This document shows positions 37,769-50,300 of a DNA stretch of 64,000 nt, piece after piece. The notes under the pieces are model-generated. The model worked only from the letters and a program-made list of their open reading frames with translations, did no database searches and was not told where the DNA came from. This DNA comes from Siderastrea siderea (taxonomy: Eukaryota; Cnidaria; Anthozoa; Scleractinia; Rhizangiidae). Where the stretch lies: positions 1,248,501 through 1,312,500 of the forward strand of contig OZ034966.1 in assembly GCA_964030785.1 (NCBI GenBank). Reading direction: 5' to 3'. Position 1 is the stretch's first letter; the number at the start of each line of letters is the position of its first letter. A program made the translations under genes and the position numbers.

Positions 37769-40700
37769 AATTTCTAAGCAAATTGAGTTTGTGCTCATCG
37801 TCCCTCCCCTCCCCTCCTCTCTCTTTTCAAGTTAATTTATTCTGTGAAAGCCGTTATAAAATTATGCTATGCGCGCGCAGCCCTAGCTGGTAGGCGTTTA
37901 TTTCAAGCCTGAAACAGAAGGACTTCGTTTCATTTCGTAACAAAATGGTAGAAAATAGCGAGGTTCACGTCGTAAAAGCAGTTCACAGAGGTCAGAATGA
38001 AGGACTAGAAGCCGACGGGTCTCTAAGAAACTGTTTCACAATGTTCTGGCGATTCCACGGTTGACACTGGAACGATGGAACCGAACAACCGACGTGGACT
38101 TTCAAGGTTAGTGTGAATTGTGTTCAATGATTTCCCCTAACCTCAACCGGTTTCTCTGAAAACCAGAGCAAGTCATGAATACTCAACAAATTGTGCAGTT
38201 CCCTATTTACGTTTTAAACAAGTGTTGTTTTGCTGCAACTACAGGACGTGTGAATGAGCGTATGGCCTACGTGCATGTAATGTTTTTATACAGCATTTGC
38301 ATGAAACCCCTTCGACTGGCAGGCTAACAGAGATTATTACTTTAAAAGAAAAGTCGCGTTTTAGTGTTGTTAAGCTTTTCATTCAGACTGAATATTACAA
38401 AAATAATATTTCTCAGTTGCTGTTGCCAGACACATGCTCAATATACCGGTAACTATAGTCACTCAATAGAAATTGATATCAGAAATAATAATTATTGATA
38501 AATTATCAATTAATTATCATTTTCTGATTGCTAGTAATTGGTTTTGGCAGTCAAACATATAGAACAATCACTTAAAAAGCCATCTTTAGTGATTTCAGTT
38601 GCACAGCTTGCCTTCTTCAAGTGGGGCCAGAGGTCTTTGGACTAATGCACAAGTCATTTGAACCCCCCCCCCCCCAGGCATGGCCGGGGTAATGAGGGGT
38701 CTTTCACTTCATATTCACTCCATTTTCGTCCCCCGGTAGACAGGGAACACACAAGAAATCACGGCCTTAGCCTCCCTGGCCGGGGAATAAGCGGGGCAGT
38801 TACTCCATGGTCGGCGGTTCTCATTTTCACGCCGCATAGTAATTTTGCATACATTATCATCACTCCTTTGATTGAACGATCGAAGCGAATTGCAAAGCGA
38901 AGCGATACAAAGCTGCAAATTAAAATGCTCTGTGAAACTTCTTTCTGCCTTTCCGTAAGGAAAGGTGGGCATATTTTCAATGATATTGTATAGATATTAA
39001 AATATTATGCATTTAAACTCACTGACTTGACCTATCGATGAACAAGTTAAGCTATTATCAATGTTAATATTAACGATTAAGTTACGCGTTGTTTTGTGTT
39101 GTTTCGATTAGTGTCTAACTGGGGATTGCTTCTTTATGACCTACTTTCATTTTGACAAGAAATACATTTGTTAAGCTTGAGTTATTCTAACTTCAGAAGA
39201 CTATTGCTAAAACATGAGTTGTAATTTGTTGTGATCTTGCATTTTCTGACATCAAGATGTAAAATAGAAAGATTATATATGTTGAAATAGTTGTCTTTTC
39301 TTGTCCATGGAGGGGTTTCAAGTGTTGCCACACAATGTTTTCATTTCACGGCTATCATCATATTTGTCATCCCTTGTTACGAGTTGACATTTAAAAGGGA
39401 GTACCCTGTTTGTTGGACATACATGTATGGGGGTGGGGAGTTCACCATTCACTTTCCCCTGGGGACCGGGGAATTCACTGGCTTTCATTTGCATAAAAAG
39501 TGAATGCCCTCGTCATGCCCGAGGGGTGGGGGGGGTTCGGGGATTTTAAATGACAGGTGCATACATGTAATAGTCTTTGCCTCAATCTACTGTTTAATTT
39601 TGTCTATTGAAATTATTTTGTCTTTATGTTTTGATGTTTATTTTGGAAGGAAGATAGCCCTAAGAAGTGACCTTGTTTTGGATTTGTGTTTTTGTTAAAA
39701 GTCTGAACTTCTGGGATCTATGGCAATTAATAACAAGCATTCTTCATTGCTATCAGCAATCTGAATTAATAAAAGTCACAAACCTTTTTCTTCATTGATT
39801 CTCACTGATCGCTAAAATCATTTGAAATCATTCATTGATATTGTTTACTCTTGATTGTTGTTTTGTGACTTTCAAAATTGCTCTTTTAAAAATGTGTCTA
39901 CTTTAAAACCACAGTACCGGCCTCCGCTGCAGAGCAAAGTAAATATTTGTGTGCAAGTAAAGGCTAATTTACATGCAGCGACTTGTCAGGCCGATTTGTC
40001 GGCCACGACAAATCGGGGAGCGAATCAGCGCCTGTGAATGGCAATGGGGGCGCGACTCCAATCCAACAAGCCGGCCGATTCAGAAAAATCCGTGACCGCT
40101 TCACAGATTTTCACGTGTCGGGCCCGATTTTAAGAACGAAAACACAACCTACAAAAGAAATGGGGCAAAACAAATTATATCTGCAGTACACCTACCATTT
40201 TGTTTTCCAAAACGTTTTATAAAAAAGCTTTTACTATAAACCAATTCGCTTCCTGATTTATCGTGGCCGACAAATCACAGCCTTAAAATGCAATAGTATG
40301 ACATGTATCTTTTAGTCATCATGGTTTAGTTTGACTGTGTTGTGTCTTCACAGAAAAAAAAAGACAACAGCATTGGGCAACAAATTAGTCAAGATGGACA
40401 AGAAGAACAAGTGCATGGAAAGCAGGGATTATCTGCTGAACATTAGGTCTTAAAGGCAGACACCAATGATGATTTTAAGATCCAAATTGTTATCTTACAA
40501 GTGTAAGTACTATGCACTAGCACAGCTCAGAATGGGACACATTTGACTACAACTACCAGAATCCTTCAGTTTTTCTTTTCTGATTAAGAGTTACCAACAT
40601 GCCAGCCAGTTGCACGAGCAACACAAACATGTAAGTCCACAATTCTGAAGAAAAAGGCTGAGGGTACAGCTGTAAAAAATGGAGTGTTTCTTGCATGCAA

Positions 40701-43640
40701 TGCTGAAGAAAATTGAGAAATTCAATTGAGTCAGCAAGTCCACAGCGGTCAAACACTTTATGGAAGCCTAAGCAAACTGTCATATAACAGTTGCTGAGTT
40801 CAGCAGTGTACATGTACATGTAAGAACATTGTATGTCGTGCTCGATTTAGATGTTTTGACTTACTCTTACATCGGTTGCACCACTGCAAATCCACCTATT
40901 TAGACAGTACAAGTTTGTTGTATGCAACATGCTAACAAAAAGCCTACTGCGCTTGTTGTTTTATGTGAATCACAGCTACATTTTTATCATGACTGTTGCC
41001 ATGACAAAAACAAAACAAAACAATTCCAGGATAAAGACAGATAAATTAAAGAGCAATCGAGAAAAGAAATGACCTTCATAATCAAAGGAAATTGCTGCCT
41101 TACTGGTCTGAGTAATCGAAGATAGGGAAAGAAATCTACAGTAGGATTAATATTAATATTATACTGTGCCTTGCATGTGACTATGTGCCTTGCATCTTGC
41201 ACTCTTGGCTCACTAACAAACATGCCTCACTGACTCACTCATTGATCATACACCCAAATTAGGTCCATTGTCATTAAGCTTCACTGGGATTACACAATTT
41301 TAATAAGAAAGGAAAATCTAATTTGATTGTGGTAGTTGTAGTTGCAAATGCCCTACAATTGTTAATGAAACAGACTATGCCAATCCAAAATAAGGGCTGA
41401 TGTAGCAGCTCTCGCAAGGTCTCACATGAATGGCTCGCTACCCTTCGAGAAAACAATAGAACAAACAATATGAACAATACCCCTAGCCCCAAACACAATA
41501 GCAGCTGCTACACTAGAGGACCACTAGAATTACAAGCTTACGAGAGCTGCTACAGTACTGAAAAAAAGAACGCAATCCTTATGCTTGCACTGTTCCTGGA
41601 GACGCTAAACCCTTTACATTTTCAAAGAAAAACTGCTGAACAACAAAAATTGGTTCTAAAGTAGTCAATATTTGGCCTTGTTAATGCAATTCCATAGAAA
41701 GCAACCTAATAAGCTAGCATGTGTGGGCTGGATTTGGGCCCACACATTTCTTTTGGTTCATTTAGCATGTGTACATGTGCTGTGCCCAGTTCCCTCTTTG
41801 ATCACAATTTGAAGGTATCGTGGTTGTTGTATTTAAAGTGGCATGTTTGGTCATTTCCTGTGGTTCTCAGGGTGTGTAGGTTGCAAGACCCAAAGATTTG
41901 AATGATTTTTAATCATAAAACAAACTACTGGATTTCATTTCATGTACTGAATAAGACTTCTGGATAAGCTCATTTTGGACTTGTTTTGCTGCATACAACT
42001 ACCATGATGCCCCAATGGCATGTTTATAGAGGGAACTGAACATTCAAAAATTATTCATTTTCATTTGAGTATTCACTAAGATGTTTTCATAATTTTTCAA
42101 TCAAATCAAGCATACAATTATGGTTACTAATTGACTGAGGTCAGGCTGAATGGGAAAATATACGGCTCTTGATCTTGGTGCACAAACCTTTGCTTCCCAG
42201 TTGTCAACCCCTAGGCCTTCCATCAAATGTTTCCCACCCAGCCTTCTCACTCAGTTAACAGGTCATTGGGATAAGTGTTCATATGAAAAACTAACTGCTC
42301 AGCTGCCTACTTTACAGCTCTTGTCATAACAACATTCAAGCATGTAAGTGGAATTTAGCACAGAGTGCTTATTGGAGACACTGTTTTTTTCACTACATTA
42401 CTACACTAGCCTGATAATAAGCTCTTCCACTGAAATTTAATGTCATTATATATACATGTAATGGATCAGTCAGTTCCAGCAGTGCCCATCCCCCCCCCCC
42501 CCCACTCGCAGGCATGAGTGGGGCATTTTTCCTATTGTCCCTCATGGGGCCAGGCATTAGCCTAGCCCAGGGCATTTGCCATCCCATGATTATCATGTCA
42601 CAGTACTGTTACTTCCTTTTAGTAATAACTTCATTGGGCAAGTTCAATTTAGCTTTGATTACTAGAATGAAGGTAAGCCCAAAGACTAAGAAATTAACGT
42701 ACATGTATTTTTTTTTACCTTACCTGGGGGCATTTGCCAGGTTGTTCTTTAAAAGTCCTAACGCCCAGGGGTTGACCTGGTGAAGGGGGGAATGGGCACT
42801 GCTGGAAATGACTGATTCATAATTAATTGCTGCTGGTGCACTTAGTTGTAAGCAGTGAAAAGTGCATTCTGTTGAAGAATCTCTTACCTGTAAGACATTC
42901 AGAAAATAGATCAGGGCACAGTTGCTTGAAACAGGATTAAGCTAACCCAGGGTTAGTATCAGTTTTGAATTCAAGTTTGTAGCTTATGATGTGGATGCCT
43001 GTTAATTCTTTTTGTTCAAACTACAACTAAAAATAAGCAGTGGAAACGGTCTCAAAAAAAGAGATAAAGAATCATTTGTTAAAACTTTTACTCCTGTGTT
43101 AGCTGTAACCGGCTTTCAAACAAGTATGCAGTTTAGCTCTTGCAAAGCTTTCCAGTGAAACATATGACTCTGCTTTTCCTACCCTTACTTTGTTGATGAA
43201 AGTGTCATTAGTTGTGCAATTTTAGTATTCTTACACTTAAGGTGGCAGTTTTTACAAAAGAGAAATTGATTAGTTATGACACTTCTACCTAGTAATGAAA
43301 AAATAAGAATTTGTTGGTCACCACTGATTACAATTCAAGAAACTGATCGTTTTGTGTTATAGTGTGCTGTTAGTTTTGTGACCACAAAAATTGATTTGAT
43401 ATTGTACATTTGAATTAATAATTGCAAGTAGAACTGTACTTGGAATAGGGAACTTGGCTGCATTAGTTGATATACAAAAACTTTGGTGATAATACATGTA
43501 TTTAGCCGTTAAAATTATCTTTACGGTCAGCTAAATTAACTGTTGCTTCTAAAAAGACTAACACTCCCTGAAATAAGAATAAATATTGGCATTTTGCTGA
43601 ACATGCTTTAGAGTACAGTTGTTGTCGAGGTTATTGTTAA
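37769..43640. other. Gene-free interior of the CACTA-like element
   Basis: I see no convincing gene. Short frames are scattered. Features noted: C-runs at about 38660 and 42490, an inverted pair around gatttgtcggccacgacaaatcg (about 39990) and atttatcgtggccgacaaat (about 40258) suggesting a MITE-like insertion of about 330 bp, and AT-rich spacer. The origin of the sequence (host capture or old repeats) cannot be told. Confidence 0.5.
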
Positions 43641-45015
43641 GTTTTGCCTAAAAGAGCAAGCAAATGTGACCAACGGAAAGAAAACCTGGCATTTTTGTCA
43701 TATTTCCTATTCAGGTAAAACATCTTTTCGTGCAGTAGATACACTGTATTTGACCGTGCTTCATAATTACTTTTGGGGCGAATTTGTCTTAAATGTGTAC
43801 AAATTTATCACGTTTGCTACGGTATGTAAATATGGAGCAAAGACCTGTATTCACCTTCTTTGCTTCACTGGTAAATGTGGCCCAAACACGAAATTTGATT
43901 CATGTGCAAACATAACCAAAGAAAACATTAACATGGCATTTCCTTCATATTTCCTATCCATGTAAACATCGAGTAAAAGCGGTATTTACCATCTTTGCTT
44001 TGTTTATAAATGTGGTGCAAACACGTCATTTGATTTATGTGCAGATATGGCCAAAGTAAAGCAAAGGTGGCATTTGCTTCATATTTGCTATCCATGTAAA
44101 CATCGAGTAAACGCGGTATTTACCATCTTTGCTTTGTAAAAGTTGTGCAAACACGTCATTTGGTGTACGTGCAGATATGGCCAAAGTAAAGCAAACATGG
44201 CATTTGCTTCATATTTGCTATCCATGTAAACATCGAGTAAACGCGGTATTTACCATCTTTGCTTTGTTTGTAAATGTGGTGCAAAGACGTCATTTGATTT
44301 ATGTGCAGATATGGCCAAAGTAAAGCAAAGGTGGCATTTGCTTCATATTTGCTATCCATGTAAACATCGAGTAAACGCGGTATTTACTATCTTTGCTTTG
44401 TTTGTAAATGTGGTGCAAAGACGACATTTGATGTACGTGCAGATATGGCCAAAGTAAAGCAAACATGGTATTTGCTTCATATTTGCTGTCCAGGTAACTA
44501 TCGAGTAAACGCGGTATTTACCATCTTTGCTTTGTTTGTAAATGTGGTGCAAAGACGTCATTTGATTTACGTGCAGATATGACCAAAGTAAGGCAAACAT
44601 GGCATTTGCTTCATATTTGCTGTCCAGGTAACTATCGAGTAAACGCGGTATTTACCAACTTTGCTTTGCTTGCAAATGTGCTCCAAACACAAAATTTGAC
44701 TGATGTGCAAATATTATCAAAGTACAGCAAACATGGTATTTGGTTCATATTTGCCGCCCATGCAAACCCATGGGTTTCACTTCATAATTACTGTAGGAGT
44801 AAATCCGTCTCAAATGTGTACTTTCTGTTCACATTTGCTACGTTGCATAAATATCGAGTAAACGCGGTATTTACCATATTTGCTTTTCATGCAAATGTGG
44901 TGCAAACATGACATTTGAATTTGGCCAAATATGATCAAATTTAATCATTTATGGTATTTACTTCATATTTGCTGCGATTTTGCTATCCTTGTAAATCCGT
45001 TTTTTCGTGCAGTGA
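43640..45015 (-). repeat. Right subterminal repeats of the CACTA-like element
   Basis: A unit of about 133 bp containing atggccaaagtaaagcaaa, tttgcttcatatttgctatcc and cgagtaaacgcggtatttacc recurs at about 44047, 44178, 44310, 44446 and 44579, with more diverged copies on both sides (43670-44990). It shares the ...atttgc words with the left end. Confidence 0.85.
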
Positions 45016-45122
45016 AGGGGACCGAAAAGGTTGTTATCACAAAGAACAATCGAAAACTCTTGAAAGTAAAGTGCGCAAGTTGTGGAAAAATGAAATCAAG
45101 TTTTTGCCGGGAAACTGAGTGA
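45016..45122 (+). pseudogene. Zinc-ribbon gene of Polinton B, second part
   Basis: After the AAG duplication the frame of 27778-27825 continues with NNRKLLKVKCASCGKMKSSFC, the second cysteine pair, as in CTCAEC of the A gene. A stop follows at 45120-45122. The PLA2-like part then follows in another frame. It lacks the long hydrophobic middle seen in A, so a deletion as well as a frameshift has probably happened at about 45105-45140. Confidence 0.8.
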
Positions 45123-45138
45123 GCCCTCCCGCGCGGAG

Positions 45139-45780
45139 GGCAGTGGTATTGATATACATGCAGCAATTGGTAAATTTCCGAAACCAAAAAAAGGTTGGAC
45201 ATTGCCGGGACATAATTTCACAGGGCCATACAATCCTCTTAAAAAGCAGGTTAAATTCAATCCAGAAACGGGTGAAATTCTCGAAATATATCAACAACCC
45301 ACAGGTGCTACAGATGCGATTGCAATGCAAATCGATGTTAATTATGATGTTTGTTCCAACCATGAAAAAAAGTATGGTGAAAATCTCAAAAAATGCAAAA
45401 ACAAAGCAGATAAAAAAATGGTTAAGTCTCTTGACGCAGTTCCTTACAAACAGAGGCAGTGGGGCCATGCGGCTGCAAGAAATGCAATCAATGCTAAACA
45501 AAAGTTAGGTTTGGGTTTGAAAAAACAAAAAGGAACTGGTGCTTTGGATAAACCATTGGAAGTAGCGAAATTTGCTGAAACTTTGACAAAAAGAATGATT
45601 CCTTCCACAAAACATGTATTCGATAGGTATTGGTCAGGTGATATTGCGAAAAATGCTTTCACAGGTCCAACTGGTGTCACAAGCAAGAAATTTTGGACTC
45701 ATCCGAAAAAGAGTACTGTTATGCGTTTGGTGAAAAATCCAAAAACAGGCAAATATGAAAATGTTTATGAAGAACCTTGA
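45139..45780 (+). CDS. PLA2-like domain fused to the protease-tail domain (B copy)
   Basis: The open frame starts GSGIDIHAAIGKFPKPKKGW, matching GAGVDIHKLIGKIPKPKAGW of A. The calcium-loop-like FTGPYNPLKKQ follows. At the catalytic position A has HHDICYD but B has QIDVNYD, so the histidine is replaced. A basic stretch follows, then from about 45541 a domain KPLEVAKFAETL...ENVYEEP that is the same as the C-terminal domain of the A protease (about 13438-13664). The domain therefore changed partner. An ATG is found only at 45202, so this is probably the 3' part of the zinc-ribbon gene. It overlaps the next gene tail to tail by 16 bp. Confidence 0.75.
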   Translation, partial: GSGIDIHAAIGKFPKPKKGWTLPGHNFTGPYNPLKKQVKFNPETGEILEIYQQPTGATDAIAMQIDVNYDVCSNHEKKYGENLKKCKNKADKKMVKSLDAVPYKQRQWGHAAARNAINAKQKLGLGLKKQKGTGALDKPLEVAKFAETLTKRMIPSTKHVFDRYWSGDIAKNAFTGPTGVTSKKFWTHPKKSTVMRLVKNPKTGKYENVYEEP

Positions 45781-46321
45781 TTGGCTTTCAACCACCATTT
45801 TTCAAACTTCTGTTTTGCGATCCAAATTCTTTCTAAGTCTTTTGGAAGGTGGTGACAATAAATAGTTTTCAAGATTTCTTTTTTGTTGGGCCAGCATTCA
45901 GAAGGTACCTTTTCAAAATAATTGTACAGAAAACAGGTGCAGTTCACTGATTTGCTGGTTACATCCTTAAATTGAGCAATAATTTTACCAAGAAAATCTA
46001 CCTCTTTGGAAGAAAACATTTGGTGAATGCCACATTTCCGTAAAACATTTTTTAAATAATCATTATTATCTGGAAGAGCAGTGGAACTTCTTCTCCAATT
46101 TTCTTCTTCAAAATATTCATAATCATCACATTCAATCACTCTACCACATTTTTTGCATGCATGACAGAACTCATTCACCACATAAATTAATTGCTCATCG
46201 CATGAAGGACAACGATCAATCTTTTTTGATAACAGGTTTATTTCATTTTTTTTTGCAACATTTCTTTAATCATTTTCGGCGAAATTTTCTCACCTTGCAA
46301 ACAACCAAACGGGTCGTCCAT
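45765..46321 (-). pseudogene. VLTF3-like late transcription factor (B copy), one frameshift
   Basis: The ATG at 46319-46321 begins MDDPFGCLQGEK. The frame shifts in a nine-A run near 46246-46254. The following frame has CPSC (about 46213), CHACKKCGR (zinc ribbon pairs), FLYNYFEKVP and KDLERIWIAKQKFEKWW, the same NYxF and K...W blocks as in poxvirus/NCLDV VLTF3 and in the A copy at 4437. It lies between the PLA2-like and integrase genes and shares a 22-bp divergent promoter region (TATACTATACA) with the integrase. Assignment by motif order only. Confidence 0.5.
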
Positions 46322-46343
46322 TTTTTATTGTGTATAGTATACA

Positions 46344-47346
46344 ATGAGCTCCCGTATTTTCAATAAATTGTCAAAAATTTATTACAGCCCGCAAAGGGTA
46401 TTGGAAAGGGTTTGCAGCAATTAAAAAATTAGCCCAGGCAGCAAAAGTTTCGGAAGATGTGGCTCAAAACTGGTTGATGAAGCAAGCTCTTTGGCAGGTT
46501 TATTTACCAGCCCCACGGTACATTCCAAGACCGAAATTTGATGTTCCTATTCCAAACAAAGTTCACCAAGCCGATCTTCTGTATCTCCCACACGATCGCC
46601 CACCACGCTTCCGTAAAACTTTTAAATATGCTCTCACAGTGGTAGATGTGGCCTCTCGATACAAAGAGGCCGAACCGTTAACAACAAAAGAGGCCAAAGA
46701 AGTCGCAGCTGCTCTGGAACGGATTTATAGTCGTGGTCCTTTGAAGTGGCCAAAACTGCTTCAGGTCGACCCTGGTCGTGAGTTTATGGGCGCTGTGAAT
46801 CAACTGCTTTCGAAACATAATGTTGAAGTTAGACGTGGTCGTGTGGATATTCACCGTGGTCAAGCAATTGTTGAAAGATTCAACCGCACCCTTGCTGAAC
46901 GGCTGTTTGGACACCAATATGGGGTTGAAATGCGCCTCCCTGAAGGTCAAAGGTCTACTTCGTGGGTGACCCGACTGCCAGCTGTTATTTCAGCTTTGAA
47001 TAAAGAAGTCACTCGACTGATTGACCAAAAACCTGTTGATGCCATCAAAAAGAAAACTGTTCCATCCAAACCCTCGACACCTTATTTAAGACCTGTTGGT
47101 GTGAACGAAAAAAAACTCCCCTCCGGTTTAAGTGTTCGCTATCTCTATCAACCCGGTGAACTTGAAGGTGGTCGGCGAAGAGCTACCGACCCAATCTGGT
47201 CTTTAAATGTTTACGAGATTGAAAAAATTATGATAAAACCAGACGCGCCGGTTATCTATTATTTATTTGACGGCCCAAAACGTTGGTTTGTCCGCGAAGA
47301 GCTTTTGGTTGTCCCTCCAGATACACAACTACCACCAGCAAACTAA
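46344..47346 (+). pseudogene. Retroviral-type integrase (B lineage), one frameshift
   Basis: The ATG at 46344 follows TATAGTATACA. A one-base break near 46385-46398 separates the first 14-17 codons from the rest. Then come an N-terminal helical domain (KGYWKGFAAIKKLAQAA, SEDVAQNWL), the catalytic core with HQADLLYL (Asp about 46572), LQVDPGREF (Asp about 46768) and IVERFNR (Glu about 46873), and a C-terminal basic domain ending WFVREELLVV. The DDE set is complete, but no chromodomain follows, unlike A. The two integrases belong to clearly different lineages. Confidence 0.85.
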
Positions 47347-50300
47347 CAATGAAACTCGATCGGTTCTGTGTGAATACCGTCTTCCATTACCCATCGTTTG
47401 TCGTAGTAAGCGCTCAACCCCAGCTTCTGCTGTTCGTAAGTGACTATTTGTCCATCCCGCATTCTAAAACCTCTATTAGTTGCTATGTCCTTGCTGCCTT
47501 CCAAAGCTTTCTTGAAACGCTGCGCCGTGATCTCGTTTTGTTTCTTTGACACCCCTTTAGTGCTGAACTTCTTTTCACCCTCAGAGTCTTCGATAAAATA
47601 ACATTTTGAACAGAGGGCAATCATTTTGCTGCCTTTACACTCGAGTTTAAAGAGCCCTGGGGTTCGACTGCTCCACTTGTCCCAAGCTAACCATTCTTTC
47701 TTTTTTTCCTCAAATTCTGTTTGCAGCTCTGGTTTGACGATGTCTTCCAACTTTTCTGCGCTGATTGCCATGTAATTACTGTCTGTGTCCATCTGAATCA
47801 ATTCGAAATCTTTTCTGTCAAAATATCTGTCAAGAAAGTCATAATAGAATTCAAGCATTCGAAGTTTAGCTAGTTGATATACAGCTATTCCTACCTGAAA
47901 TGGCCTTCTTATTGTGATCCGAGGCTTTCGACTTTCCAACTCATACGCTTCCCCAATTTCATCAAGATCACTGAAAAATGCGCTTCGCAAGGCTTTGTCA
48001 ACTTTCTTTTCTTCTTTGGTGTAAATAGTGTCTTTTTGCCTCTCCAAGGCTTCGATGAGCTTTCCATACCCACTATTTCCTAACAGTTTGAATACCTCAG
48101 CCAGCAGCGCCTTACTTTTTTCGTTATCTCCAGTTCTACGAGCTTCAGTTACTTGCTCCACAAACCAAGTGAATATTTGTGATGGTTGGTAATCAATAGT
48201 CCGATAAACATTTGTGATCACTGCTCCATGCTCAATATACCATCTAAGAAGAGGAGCGTATAATAAAATCTTCTTTGCAGACAATGCCCCCACTAACTTC
48301 TTTCCGTTTCCACGGTTTCTTTTTGTGTTTTTAAGATAGTCAAGCATATGTTGTGGCACAGCTTCAACAGGAACCTCTTTGTTGATGAAGAAAGGACACA
48401 TTTCCTCAAACTTTGGCCACAGGTTCTTAGGGATCTCTATATCAACTTCTGCAAATCCGAACCATTTTTCTTCTTTGAGCCTTTGTGTCAGTATGGGAGC
48501 GGCGGTTTCGTTATTGTAATGCACAACCCTTCCTTTTCCGCAAGGCATGTCTCTTAACATAGTTGACAAATACAAAGCGTTGGCGTCGTAACCCACTATA
48601 TTTTTGCAAAACGAGGTTCTGCTATTCAATGAGACCTTATTTTCGTAACTCCAACTTCATGTTCTCTTGTGAAAACAAGGCTCGGTCCTCCAACAACAGC
48701 TGCTTTCAACATCTCATACGCTTCTTTGCACGGGCTGTAAAGATCTGCGCCCCTCTCAACACATCCACGGAGCAAGTAATGTAAACTAACACCTGAGATA
48801 CTTACAGCATCTTTCAAAATATCGATTCCTTTATCAGTGTAGAATGCACGCATCTTTTCCAGCGCCTCGAGACCAGAAGCTACATCGAGATTATTGTAAT
48901 AACGCAGCCAGTCTGCGAAGTTTTTCATCCCTTTTTCTTCAAACAGCTTTTTGCAACCCTCCCATTCAGCTTTTGTGAGAAGATAACACCCTTTCACGCC
49001 GGGCCAGCAGAGGGCACGAAGCTGCACGCTCGGAAAAACTTTTGCGTCTTTTATCCGATAGAGCTCAAACTTTGCACAATGATAGAACTTTTTATTCCAA
49101 ACAATCGTATCGTTTTTGTTTTTGCATTTTAACGGTTTTTGGCGGGGAAATGACGTCACAGTGCTAAAGGCAAATTTTCAATTGTCTCTTATGGCACAAA
49201 AAGTATATGATTCTGAAAGAACTTGTCGGGATAAAGTGAAATGCGAAAAAATCATTGAAAAACCTCAATCCGTCTTGAAGATATAAAGATCTGAATTTTA
49301 TAAATGTTCTAAAAATAGTAACAAAATGGCGGAAAATTCAAACTTCCGAACTTTATATCTTCAAGACGGATCGAGCTTTTTCAATAATTTCTTCGCATTT
49401 CACTTTATCTCAATGAGTTCTTTCAGAATCATGTACTTTTTGTGCCATAACAGGGAAACGAAAATTTGCCTTTAGCACTGTGGCGTCATTTTCCCGCCAA
49501 AAACCGTTAAAATCAAAAAACAAAAACAATACGATTGTTTGGAATTAAAATTTCTATCATTGTGCAAAGTTTGAGCTCTATCGGATAAAAGACGCAAAAG
49601 TTTTTCCGAGCATGCAGCTTCGTGCCCTCTCCTGGCCCGGCGTGTTTCAATTTTGAATACCAATGCTCATAGTCAGGAAGCCCTTTGTAATCAAGCTTTT
49701 CAGAACTGTCAAACCATTCGTACGGAAACCAAGATTTTACAGTTTCGCATTCGTAGGCTTTCACCCATTTCTCATAACTTGTACCCGGTCCTAAATAGTT
49801 TATGATATCGAGAAAACGAGAGTTTTTAGTCAAAATGAACATAATTTTGTTTCCATTTTTTGCAACTCTTACTCTATCTGCTGTATCAGCTACAAGTTCT
49901 GTAAAATCTTTTCTAATAAGATTCAAATCATATTTCCCAGAGTTAAACCCAAGAACTGGCACCTGATTACACCATTCTTCTATTTTTAAACGCTGCGTTT
50001 TTATAAGCATATTTATATCGTCAGGTTTGAAGGCTGCTCTTACTTGTTCCCTTATGTTTTCTTTACGCCTTTCAAGTTCTTCCATAAACTTGCGAACCAA
50101 AACCGCAGGGTCTCTTTCACAGATATGAGTTGGTTCTCTGTCTAAAGTGTAGCCAATACTAACAGACATTGGTACGTGTATGTTTTCGATTGTTAACATG
50201 CTTGTTGGTTCCTTCCTCTGATTTTTATCTCCGCGTGCTTCGAAGTCAAACAATATAAAATGTGGACAACTTTGTGTTTGAGGCTTTGGTAACTTTATAT

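Larger units (their letters stand above)
27826..45015. mobile_element. CACTA/EnSpm-like element, 17.2 kb, no transposase seen
   Basis: The ends are inverted repeats of about 25 bp: CACTGCACGAAAA at 27826 and its complement at 45003-45015, with two differences over 25 bases. The target duplication is AAG. CACTR termini, a 3-bp duplication and repeat-rich subterminal regions are the marks of CMC/EnSpm elements. No open frame above about 130 codons and no DDE motif set is seen, so it appears non-autonomous. It holds satellites, a MITE, a foldback MITE, a possible Pack-MULE and microsatellites. Confidence 0.85.

Noticed and set aside
38658..38993. 111-codon frame near C-run
   Set aside because: Overlapping frames of equal length on both strands and low-complexity start; no coding sign.
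43666..44911. Repeated frames of about 65-110 codons (both strands)
   Set aside because: They come from the 133-bp subterminal repeat of the CACTA-like element.
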